From JAWWBL01 sp033720975 (GTDB lineage Bacteria > Actinomycetota > Acidimicrobiia > Spongiisociales > ZC4RG35), in assembly GCA_033720975.1 (NCBI GenBank), contig JAWWBL010000006.1:1-38444 (forward strand): a DNA stretch of 38,444 bases, written 5' to 3'. Below the pieces are notes generated by a model. That model was not told where the DNA came from and searched no databases. It worked only from the letters and a program-made list of their open reading frames with translations. Below, one piece after another: positions 15,867 to 22,796 of the stretch (the first letter of the stretch is position 1; each line of letters opens with the position of its first letter). The position numbers and the translations under genes were made by a program.

Positions 15867-17129
15867 TCAAGCCGAGCGTTCGGCAGGCTCGTCGACAGTC
15901 TGCGTCGGAACGAGTGTGGGGTTGACCTTCTTCTCGACCACGTCTCTGTCGATCAACACCTGGTCGACGTCGTTGCGAGACGGCAGGTCGTACATGGTGT
16001 TGAGGAGGACCTCTTCCATGATGGCACGCAACCCACGGGCACCGGTGGACCGCTTCAGAGCCTGCTCGGCTATTGCCTCCAACGAGTCGGGCGTGAACAC
16101 CAGCTCGACGTCATCCATCTCGAACATCCGTGCGTACTGCTTGGTCAGGGCATTCTTGGGCTCGGTGAGTATTTGGACCAGGGAATCCTTGTCCAGGTCT
16201 TCGACAGTGGCCATCACCGGAAGGCGGCCGATGAACTCGGGGATCAACCCGTACTTCATCAGATCCTCAGGAAGGACCTGCTCCAACAGCTCGGACGGAC
16301 GCCCCTCGTCTTTGGTCCGAAGCTCGGCCCCAAAGCCCACTCCGCGCTTCCCGATCCGGTTGGCGATAATGTCTTCGAGACCGCCAAAGGCTCCACCAAG
16401 GATGAACAGGACGTTGGTGGTGTCCAGTTGGATGAACTCCTGATGTGGGTGCTTGCGCCCTCCTTGCGGCGGTACCGAGGCCACGGTTCCCTCGAGGATT
16501 TTCAGGAGTGCCTGCTGGACGCCTTCACCTGACACGTCACGGGTGATCGAGGGGTTCTCCGCCTTGCGAGAGACCTTGTCTATCTCGTCTATGTAGATGA
16601 TCCCTTGCTGCGCTCGGCTCACGTCGTAGTCGGCGGCCTGTAGAAGCTTGAGGAGGATGTTCTCCACGTCTTCGCCGACATATCCGGCCTCAGTGAGGCT
16701 CGTCGCGTCGGCAATGGCGAACGGAACGTTGAGCTGCCGCGCCAATGTTTGGGCGAGGAGGGTCTTCCCGCTCCCCGTCGGGCCTATCAGCACGATGTTC
16801 GACTTCTGCAGTTCGACGTCGCGTTGCACGTCGCCCGTGCGGATCCGCTTGTAGTGGTTGTAGACGGCGACCGACAGCTTCTTCTTGGCCTCCTCCTGGC
16901 CGACGACGTAGTCGTCCAGGTAGGCCTTGATCTCATATGGCTTGGGGAGCTCGGTGAAGACGATCTCTTCGGAAGAGGCGAACTCCTCCTCGATTATCTC
17001 GTTACAGAGCTCGATGCACTCGTCGCAGATGTATACGCCCGGCCCGGCGATCAGCTTGCGGACTTGCTTTTGGGACTTGCCGCAAAAGCTGCATTTGAGC
17101 AGCTCTCCGCCCTCACCGAGTCTGGCCAC
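15867..17129 (-). CDS. clpX: ClpX, ATPase subunit of the ClpXP protease
   Basis: AAA+ unfoldase that recognises substrates, including tmRNA-tagged peptides, and feeds them to ClpP. The 420 residues begin with the zinc-binding domain (C13, C16, C35, C38). The AAA+ core follows, with Walker A GPTGSGKT (116-123), pore loop GYVGED, Walker B YIDEIDK and the ClpP-docking loop read here as VGF in RGVGFG. The start is GTG at 17129, supported by AAGGAG 5-6 nt upstream. It lies 19 bp after clpP. The tagging RNA (ssrA) and SmpB are in the same window at 32029-32924. A gene for a surface protein follows, in place of valS. Confidence 0.97.
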   Translation of the reverse strand: MARLGEGGELLKCSFCGKSQKQVRKLIAGPGVYICDECIELCNEIIEEEFASSEEIVFTELPKPYEIKAYLDDYVVGQEEAKKKLSVAVYNHYKRIRTGDVQRDVELQKSNIVLIGPTGSGKTLLAQTLARQLNVPFAIADATSLTEAGYVGEDVENILLKLLQAADYDVSRAQQGIIYIDEIDKVSRKAENPSITRDVSGEGVQQALLKILEGTVASVPPQGGRKHPHQEFIQLDTTNVLFILGGAFGGLEDIIANRIGKRGVGFGAELRTKDEGRPSELLEQVLPEDLMKYGLIPEFIGRLPVMATVEDLDKDSLVQILTEPKNALTKQYARMFEMDDVELVFTPDSLEAIAEQALKRSTGARGLRAIMEEVLLNTMYDLPSRNDVDQVLIDRDVVEKKVNPTLVPTQTVDEPAERSA

Positions 17130-17148
17130 CAGTGCTCCTTAACTACTG

Positions 17149-17772
17149 CTAGTCGGAGGAAGAGGCTACCGCGGCGAGCTCTCGCCTGGAGAGCACTCCG
17201 TCGATGACTCCGTACTCCTTGGCCTCATCTGCAAGCATCCAGTAATCACGCTCGGTGTCAAGAGCGATCTTCTCGACGGGCTGTCCGGTGTGGCCGGCGA
17301 GGATCTCGTTGAGCTGCTCTCGCATCTGCACGATCAACCTGGCCTGGATCTCGATGTCCGATGCCTGTCCCTGAGCGCCTCCGTGAGGCTGGTGGAGCAT
17401 GACTCGGGCGTGGGGAAGTGCGTACCGCTTCCCCGGGGCACCGCCGGCGAGAATCACCGATGCCGCCGAAGCGGCCATGCCCATACAGACGGTGTTCACG
17501 TCCGGCTTGATGTACTGCATCGTGTCGTAGATGGCGAACAGCGATGTGATGACACCTCCGGGCGAGTTGATGTAGAGGAAGATGTCCTTGTCCGGGTCGT
17601 CTGACTCGAGATGGAGGAGCTGGGCCATGATCAAGTTGGCGATCGAGTCGTCAATCGGCGTCCCGAGGAAGATGATTCGGTCCTTGAGCAGCCTTGAGTA
17701 GATGTCGAAGTAGCGCTCGCCTCTGCTGGTCTGCTCGAAGACAGTTGGGATCACATAGTTTTCTGGTGTCAT
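17149..17772 (-). CDS. clpP: ClpP, proteolytic subunit of Clp protease
   Basis: Serine peptidase forming the double-heptamer chamber of ClpXP/ClpCP. In the 207 residues the catalytic triad can be assigned as Ser102 (GMAASAAS), His127 (MLHQPHGG) and Asp172 (LDTERDYW). It overlaps the upstream trigger-factor gene by 4 nt (ATGA) and is followed by clpX. Many actinobacteria have two adjacent clpP genes at this locus; only one is present here, so any second subunit would be encoded elsewhere. Confidence 0.97.
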   Translation of the reverse strand: MTPENYVIPTVFEQTSRGERYFDIYSRLLKDRIIFLGTPIDDSIANLIMAQLLHLESDDPDKDIFLYINSPGGVITSLFAIYDTMQYIKPDVNTVCMGMAASAASVILAGGAPGKRYALPHARVMLHQPHGGAQGQASDIEIQARLIVQMREQLNEILAGHTGQPVEKIALDTERDYWMLADEAKEYGVIDGVLSRRELAAVASSSD

Positions 17773-19157
17773 TCTTCCTCCACGACTTCTGCAAGCACGA
17801 CGCCTTCATCGGCGTCTTCGGAGACCAACTCGGCCTCCACTTCGGGTACTTTCAAACTCAAATCCACCGGGTTGCCATCTTCATCGACCGGGGTGGCATT
17901 TGACAGGATGGCATCCAGCGCCCTGTTTCGGAGGATATCACTGGCGAGTGCCAATCCTTGACCCGCCTCGTTGAACGCCTTTATGTAGGCGACGGGATCT
18001 TCGGACCGGGCCGCGAGAGACTGCAGCGCCGTGGAGAGATCCTCTTCCGAGACCTTCAGGTCCTCGGCTTCGACTACCGATTCGATGATCAGTCGGTTGC
18101 GCAGCGATAGCTCTGCCTGTGACCGCAAGTCCTCGATGAACTGATCCTGAGGCATGCCGGTGGCGCTGAAGTAGTCATCGAGGGTCAGGTCGTTCTCCTC
18201 CAGCCGGTGCATGAAGTCGTGGAGGTGGCGGTCCATCTCGGTTCTGACGATCGCCTCCGGAAGATCGACGTCTACCTGGTCTCGGAGTGTCGAGAGTGCC
18301 CTGTCGGTGAACTCTCTCGAGACGGCGCGAAGCTTGGCGTCAGCGAGACCCTCGCGCAAGGCCTCCATGAGTTCGTCGACCGTGTCGAACTCGGTGTTGT
18401 CGTCGACCCATTCGTCATCGAGTTCGGGAAGCACCCTCTCTTTGACCTCGTTGACCACCACCGCGAATGTGACGACTTCACCGGCTTGGTCGCCAAACCC
18501 CTCTGGGAGGGGGGCATCGAAGGTGATCGAGTCGCCCGCCGATGCACCCACGACCGCCTCGTCCATTCCATCGAGGAACAGGCCGGAGCCCACCTCGTAC
18601 AGCAGGTCGGAGGCCCTGGCATCGTCGACCACCTCCCCGTTCTTTGCGGCGCTGACGTCAATCGAGACGAAGTCGCCGTCCCCGGCGGGCCGATCGACCT
18701 CCTCGACAGTGGCGAACTGCTCGAGCATCCGCTTCAGCTGTGCATCGACCTCCTGATCCGTCACAGCCGGATCGGACACCTCGATCTTGCGGTCCCGGTA
18801 GTTGGGAAGCTCGATCGTCGGCCAAAGCGTGACCTTCACCGAGACGTCCACTCCCCCGTCGACGTCCTCGACAGACTCGAGCTCAGGGTTGACCGCCGGG
18901 CGAATCTCCTCCTCGGAGAGGACCCCACCCAGTATCGGGTCCATGAGGTCCTCGATCGCCTCCGACCGGACTCGGTCGGCGCCCACCGTGGCCTCCACGA
19001 TCTTCACCGGAGCCTTTCCGGGTCGGAAGCCGTGGATCTTGATCTCCTGGGATAGCCGCCGTGCGGCTCCCCTCTTGGCGTCTTCTATCTGGCTGTCGCT
19101 GATGTGGAATTTGACCAAGCGCTCGTGTGGGCCGGCCTCTGTGATTGTTGCGGTCAT
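17769..19157 (-). CDS. tig: Trigger factor, ribosome-associated chaperone
   Basis: Binds L23 at the ribosome exit tunnel and shields nascent chains. The 462-residue protein has the N-terminal ribosome-binding domain with the signature GFRPGKAP (about 43-50). The FKBP-type peptidyl-prolyl isomerase domain is around 150-240 (LPEGFGDQAGEVVTFAV region). The C-terminal chaperone arms are helical, with an acidic tail. It heads the tig-clpP-clpX operon and overlaps clpP by 4 nt. A strong hairpin terminator separates it from the upstream tRNA-His gene on the same strand. Confidence 0.96.
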   Translation of the reverse strand: MTATITEAGPHERLVKFHISDSQIEDAKRGAARRLSQEIKIHGFRPGKAPVKIVEATVGADRVRSEAIEDLMDPILGGVLSEEEIRPAVNPELESVEDVDGGVDVSVKVTLWPTIELPNYRDRKIEVSDPAVTDQEVDAQLKRMLEQFATVEEVDRPAGDGDFVSIDVSAAKNGEVVDDARASDLLYEVGSGLFLDGMDEAVVGASAGDSITFDAPLPEGFGDQAGEVVTFAVVVNEVKERVLPELDDEWVDDNTEFDTVDELMEALREGLADAKLRAVSREFTDRALSTLRDQVDVDLPEAIVRTEMDRHLHDFMHRLEENDLTLDDYFSATGMPQDQFIEDLRSQAELSLRNRLIIESVVEAEDLKVSEEDLSTALQSLAARSEDPVAYIKAFNEAGQGLALASDILRNRALDAILSNATPVDEDGNPVDLSLKVPEVEAELVSEDADEGVVLAEVVEEE

Positions 19158-19189
19158 TGCTGAATCCGGGTAGCTGGCTTGTCGTCACA

Positions 19190-19215
19190 GACCGCCCGGC
19201 TCGTGCCGGGCGGTC
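19190..19215 (-). terminator. Terminator hairpin between tRNA-His and tig
   Basis: Perfect 11-bp inverted repeat GACCGCCCGGC / GCCGGGCGGTC with a 4-nt loop, lying 7 nt after the end of tRNA-His on the minus strand. There is no U-tract after it (TGTGACG). Such U-poor stem-loops are common at actinobacterial gene ends, so termination is likely but inferred. Confidence 0.65.
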
Positions 19216-19222
19216 GGCTGGG

Positions 19223-19296
19223 GTGACCGACGGGACTTGAACCCGCGACATCCTGGACCACAACCAGGTGCTCTACCAGGCTGAGCTACGGCCACC
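19223..19296 (-). tRNA. tRNA-His (GTG)
   Basis: The cloverleaf folds with acceptor stem GTGGCCG/CGGTCAC, anticodon loop TTGTGGT and T-arm GCGGG-TTCAAGT-CCCGT. The anticodon GTG reads CAC/CAU. The base before the acceptor stem is G and the discriminator is C, the identity pair of tRNA-His. CCA is not encoded. Confidence 0.96.
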
Positions 19297-19449
19297 GTGT
19301 GCAGGCGTTGGCGACGTCCCCACAAACTCCCGGCTAGCAAGAGTGGGAAGTCCCGGGTCGGTCGCGACGCCGAAGACGGATTGTAGCGAGGCGCCCGCCG
19401 TCTCCACATTGAGAGCAACGAGCGCACAAGACGCCCATCGCGCTGTTTG

Positions 19450-19523
19450 CGCCCCCGGGAGGACTCGAACCCCCAACCTGCGGATTAGAAGTCCGCTGCT
19501 CTATCCAGTTGAGCTACAGGGGC
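19450..19523 (-). tRNA. tRNA-Arg (TCT)
   Basis: Acceptor stem GCCCCTG/CGGGGGC, anticodon stem GCGGA/TCCGC with loop CTTCTAA, anticodon TCT reading AGA/AGG, and T-loop TTCGAGT. Discriminator G. The 153-bp spacer to tRNA-His contains no recognisable gene. Confidence 0.96.
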
Positions 19524-19553
19524 TGGAGGCGCGGGCCGCCGAGGCGACCTTGG

Positions 19554-19625
<72 letters not shown>

Positions 19626-19702
19626 ATATGCGCCATTGTAAATGGCTGGTCGGGCTGGTCGGAACTTCGTTTCTTGTCACACGCTCTTTCCACAATCCAC
19701 CT

Positions 19703-20179
19703 ATGGAAGACAAGAAGAGATGTCCATCGTGCGAGGAGGACTTGCCGCTTGCAGCCTTCAACTTTCGAGATAGGGCTCACACGAAGATTCAGAGTTACTG
19801 TCGAGAATGCTCGAACGCTGCATGGCGCGAGTGGTACGCCGCTCCAGAAAACAAGAAGCGCCATCTTGAGACGCTCGCAAAACGAAGAAAGCGGCGCCGG
19901 AAAGCGAATCGGCGCATCGTTCAAACGCTCAAATCAGTGCCCTGCGCTGACTGCGGCAAGCGATTCCCGAGCGAGGTCATGGACTTCGATCACGTTGACG
20001 ACAAGCGGGATCTCGTATCAAGAATGGTCGCGTCTGTCTCCTCTAACACTCTGCTGGCGGAAATAGCGAAATGTGAAGTGGTCTGCGCCAACTGCCATCG
20101 GATTCGGACGGTCTCACGCATTTCTGAGAGTCGACGGGAAGATGCACGCGACAAGTACCCTTCGACCGACGGGCTGTAG
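19703..20179 (+). CDS. Small HNH endonuclease with N-terminal zinc ribbon
   Basis: Predicted 158-residue DNA endonuclease of the HNH type. The N-terminal zinc-ribbon-like part has CPSC (about 7-10) and CREC (about 33-36). A very basic linker (KRRKRRRKANRR) follows. The HNH core shows CADC, DFDHVDDK, then CANCHR, which supplies the metal and catalytic histidines. The frame stays open further upstream, but that part lies antisense to three tRNAs, so ATG 19703 is chosen. It has no Shine-Dalgarno sequence; a CACAAT at 19691-19696 could be a -10 box for a leaderless mRNA. The gene sits between divergent tRNA blocks. Its TAG stop lies inside tRNA-Pro, a 10-nt overlap. Its codons are more A/T-rich than its neighbours', suggesting transfer. 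Target and function are unknown; it could be a homing-type or phage-derived nuclease. Confidence 0.8.
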   Translation: MEDKKRCPSCEEDLPLAAFNFRDRAHTKIQSYCRECSNAAWREWYAAPENKKRHLETLAKRRKRRRKANRRIVQTLKSVPCADCGKRFPSEVMDFDHVDDKRDLVSRMVASVSSNTLLAEIAKCEVVCANCHRIRTVSRISESRREDARDKYPSTDGL

Positions 20180-20244
20180 CGCAGTTTGGTTAGCGCGCGA
20201 CGTTTGGGACGTCGAGGTCGTCGGTTCGAATCCGACCAGCCCGA
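20170..20244 (+). tRNA. tRNA-Pro (TGG)
   Basis: Acceptor stem CGGGCTG/CAGCCCG, anticodon stem CGACG/CGTCG with loop TTTGGGA, anticodon TGG reading CCA/CCG and probably others, T-arm GTCGG-TTCGAAT-CCGAC, discriminator A. Its first 10 nt also encode the last codons and the TAG stop of the HNH gene; the stop falls on tRNA positions 8-10. Confidence 0.96.
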
Positions 20245-20407
20245 CCCTGACGGGCGAGCGACGGGCCACCGGAAAAACACTCATGAGCACGGTGTGTGTG
20301 CTGTTCGCCTTCGCAATCCTGCGGACCCATGGAACATCATCATGGAGTGGATCGATGCGGCGAACCATCACTTCGGGCTTATGAAGGCCGCTTAGTAATA
20401 TCTCGGT
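20245..20407. other. 163-bp spacer between tRNA-Pro and tRNA-Lys with coding-like fragment
   Basis: No gene could be assigned. A short plus-strand frame ending at 20395 reads PWNIIMEWIDAANHHFGLM before its stop. It looks compositionally protein-like but has no start-plus-ribosome-site and no recognised family. An overlapping frame from ATG 20283 gives a short hydrophobic N-terminus. These may be pieces of a decayed small gene, or chance. Confidence 0.2.
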
Positions 20408-20481
20408 GGGCCGCTAGCTCAACTGGCAGCAGCAGGGGCCTCTTAAGCCCAAGGTTCCGGGTTCGAGTCCCGGGCGGCCCA
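20408..20481 (+). tRNA. tRNA-Lys (CTT), with imperfect D and anticodon stems
   Basis: Acceptor stem GGGCCGC/GCGGCCC and T-arm CCGGG-TTCGAGT-CCCGG are perfect. The anticodon loop CTCTTAA gives CTT, reading AAG. The anticodon stem GGGGC/GCCCA has only four pairs (G27 faces A43). The D stem GCTC/CAGC has a C13-C22 mismatch. The molecule still folds, so it is probably functional, but it is weaker than its neighbours. Confidence 0.85.
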
Positions 20482-20528
20482 CTGTTTCCCGCAAATCACG
20501 GCAAATTTGCGGGACAGTGCCCCACTTC

Positions 20529-20612
20529 GCGGGTGTGGCGGAATTGGCAGACGCGCTGGCCTTAGGAGCCAGTGGGAGAGATCCCGTGGAGGTTCAAATC
20601 CTCTCGCCCGCA
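20529..20612 (+). tRNA. tRNA-Leu (TAG)
   Basis: Class II tRNA of 84 nt. Acceptor stem GCGGGTG/CGCCCGC, anticodon stem CTGGC/GCCAG with loop CTTAGGA, anticodon TAG reading CUA/CUG, a long variable arm (TGGGAGAGATCCCG) and T-loop TTCAAAT. Discriminator A. It ends 1 bp from the stop codon of the convergent TadG-like gene. Confidence 0.96.
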
Positions 20613-20613
20613 C

Positions 20614-22140
20614 TCATTCGTAGAGCGTCGGATCGAACACGACGACCGGAGACTTCCCGACCGTGTCGAGCACATACTGCGACACCATCGCGTCCTCCAG
20701 GAGGAACGCAGTCACCTGCTCGACGTCCTTCCAGTTGACCAGTGTGATGGCACTATCGACTTGGTCGTCGGGGCGAAAGACCTTGTTGTCTTTGTCATCG
20801 AACCAAAGCCCGTTCAGGTATACGAGCTCGAAACGCTTGATCGCCCTGAACGTGAGACCACTTCCCAGATTGTCATGCCACAGACCTGGCGCCACGCCAA
20901 GCCGGGGATTGTTGTCGACAATGCTGTTGGCAAAGATCTCCACCTTCCGCGGACCCGGCAACGCCGCGTAGCTCGTCAGGCAGGCCCAGATAGCCGTAGT
21001 TCGTGCATCAGTGTCGGTATACGTGATGCCGTCGTAGTAGCTGGTCCGGTCACATTCGGGAATCGCAGGATTTCCCATGCCCCAGTCGATCGGATCGAGA
21101 AGGTGGAACCAAAGGGGAGTGTTGTCGAGAACGTATCCGTCCACCGTCCTCAACCGCATGCAACCTGCCAGTGGATCGCAGGAAGGATCAACCCTACGCA
21201 GTCGAGCCGGACCCCCGTCGGGAAAGCTGTTTCCGGTCACCAGACCAAGTGTGGAGTCGGCTTTGGCGTTGTTCCCGGTGTCGATGTAGACACCGTTGAT
21301 GGGATCGCCGTCGGCTGGAGTGGCGAAGTCCCCACCCTCATCCACGCACTCATCCATGTTTGTGTACGAATCGACGGTGTTGTTGCTGGGCGTGTCGCTG
21401 GGAAGACCGGGTATCGCTCCGAGCGTGTAGAGGTTGTGATCCATGCCCATGGCGATCGCGGCCGCGACGTTCTCGCCGCTCCCTTGACCGGTGCAATCTG
21501 GCGACGTGTTCATCGCCGGGTTGCCGAAGAGCGGAGGGGCGATGTTCCCGAACGACCCCTTCTCGGGACCAGTGCACGGGTCGACAGTGGTACCAGGGGG
21601 GCCGTTGTCGAGGCAGAGAAGTCCTGCTGTCTCCCCCCCGCGCACCGCAAACGGCAGCGCACCCGATCCGCCCACCTCGAAGAGCCGGGCAACCGCTCCC
21701 GCATGAGTGGTCAGAAAGTCAAACCCGAGCAATCGCCCGAATGTCGCTTCAACCTGCTGGTCTGGAACTCGGACTCGCATGAGCCCGGTCGCGGTGTTGA
21801 TACCGATGCAGTCGATGTATCCCAGGGTGCTGTGGGTGATCCCCACGTAACCCGGATACGAGTCGGTGCACGCCTGCCACAACGAGTCCCAATCGGAGTC
21901 CGTGAATGTGCTATCGACATTGAGTCTGGCGGTGGCCATTGCCTCTTCGACGATCGGATCACGATTTCCGAAGTCGAATGACAATGCACCAGCCATCACG
22001 GAAAGGTCAGCAGCCGTCTGATCCTGTCGTCGCTCGTTCCATCCGGCGGCGAGATCTATTGCCACCGCAGCTGCCCCCATGAGGAGTGTCATAGTGATCG
22101 CGACCGTGACCAAAGTGGCACCGCGCTCACTCCGAAACAT
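20614..22140 (-). CDS. TadG-like (Flp pilus-assembly TadE/G-like) large pseudopilin, copy 1
   Basis: Predicted surface or exported protein of 508 residues anchored by an N-terminal prepilin-like helix. ERGATLVTVAITMTLLMGAAAVAIDLAAG is the TadE/G-like signature (a basic cluster, Gly-Ala-Thr, then a long hydrophobic helix), followed by the QTAADLSVMAGA segment seen in TadG N-termini. The remaining ~440 residues are extracellular-type, cysteine-containing and Asp/Gly-rich, with no recognised catalytic motif. ATG 22140 is chosen over an upstream start (22176) because it overlaps the TadE stop as TGATG. The protein pairs with the TadE gene before it. No Tad ATPase, platform protein, secretin or prepilin peptidase gene is in the window. 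Confidence 0.8.
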   Translation of the reverse strand: MFRSERGATLVTVAITMTLLMGAAAVAIDLAAGWNERRQDQTAADLSVMAGALSFDFGNRDPIVEEAMATARLNVDSTFTDSDWDSLWQACTDSYPGYVGITHSTLGYIDCIGINTATGLMRVRVPDQQVEATFGRLLGFDFLTTHAGAVARLFEVGGSGALPFAVRGGETAGLLCLDNGPPGTTVDPCTGPEKGSFGNIAPPLFGNPAMNTSPDCTGQGSGENVAAAIAMGMDHNLYTLGAIPGLPSDTPSNNTVDSYTNMDECVDEGGDFATPADGDPINGVYIDTGNNAKADSTLGLVTGNSFPDGGPARLRRVDPSCDPLAGCMRLRTVDGYVLDNTPLWFHLLDPIDWGMGNPAIPECDRTSYYDGITYTDTDARTTAIWACLTSYAALPGPRKVEIFANSIVDNNPRLGVAPGLWHDNLGSGLTFRAIKRFELVYLNGLWFDDKDNKVFRPDDQVDSAITLVNWKDVEQVTAFLLEDAMVSQYVLDTVGKSPVVVFDPTLYE

Positions 22141-22619
22141 CAGGGACACGCGGTCGGCCCTCCCCCGTTGCCCCATCCGGAGTCCTGTTCCAGCCTGAAG
22201 GTCGCCTCGTTTGTCAATTGGCTCGGAACCAGCGACGAGAAGAACGGCAGGTTGGTCAGTGAGTTGGTCGACGCAGTGACCGTGATCGTGGCGTAGTCCA
22301 AGCGGGCCGGCGGGTTGCTGCTACCCGGCTCTGGGGCGAGTTCCACAGTGAGGCCCGCGTTGGGCAGACCGATGGCGTCGCAGGTGGTCGCCACCACCGT
22401 ATTGAAGTCGCCTGCTCCGGGTCTGCTCACCGCCGCGTAGCGGGCCCCTTCGCGTACCCCGTGTCGCACCTCGTTGTATTGGGCGAAAAGGAAGCTCAGC
22501 TCGACCATTCCGAGAATCAGCAGCAACAGGAACGGCAGCACAAAGGCAAATTCGACGAGCGAAGCTCCCTCGTCACGCTTTCCCAACCGGGTACGGCCTC
22601 CGCTTTGTCCCGCTCTCAT
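22140..22619 (-). CDS. TadE-like pseudopilin, copy 1
   Basis: 159-residue TadE-family protein. After a short basic N-terminus it has DEGASLVEFAFVLPFLLLL, the TadE motif with a conserved Glu near the start of the hydrophobic helix. The typical EVRHGVREGARYAAV segment follows, then a small C-terminal domain with cysteines. TadE-type minor pilins are processed by a prepilin peptidase and help Flp pilus assembly or adhesion. ATG 22619 is the likely start; a GTG at 22658 is an in-frame alternative. The stop overlaps the next TadG start by one base. Confidence 0.85.
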   Translation of the reverse strand: MRAGQSGGRTRLGKRDEGASLVEFAFVLPFLLLLILGMVELSFLFAQYNEVRHGVREGARYAAVSRPGAGDFNTVVATTCDAIGLPNAGLTVELAPEPGSSNPPARLDYATITVTASTNSLTNLPFFSSLVPSQLTNEATFRLEQDSGWGNGGGPTACP

Positions 22620-22716
22620 CTCGCCCTGAATGTCGACAATCTCAGACAACCCCAGCACGGGCCGTCTGCCCTAGATCCGACCAAATGGTCAGCAGACCCG
22701 ACAAGCTAACCCGCGT

Positions 22717-22731
22717 GTGGCCAAAGGCCAC
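22717..22731. terminator. Small hairpin downstream of TadG copy 2
   Basis: 6-bp inverted repeat GTGGCC/GGCCAC with a 3-nt loop, 66 nt after the TadG copy 2 stop on the minus strand. No U-tract. It could end the first TadE-TadG transcript or be part of the leader of the second; the evidence is weak. Confidence 0.25.
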
Positions 22732-22745
22732 CGGGAGTGGCGAGA

Positions 22746-22753
22746 ACTATATA
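22746..22753 (-). promoter_or_regulatory. Candidate -10 element before TadE copy 1
   Basis: On the minus strand TATATAGT is a near-consensus -10 box in an otherwise GC-rich spacer, with only a weak -35 (TGTCTA, 17 bp upstream). It would start transcription about 120 nt before TadE copy 1 and give the second TadE-TadG pair its own promoter. Confidence 0.4.
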
Positions 22754-22796
22754 AGAAGGCAGGAAATGACTAGACAGAGCGGCTTGTGCCGGAGAG

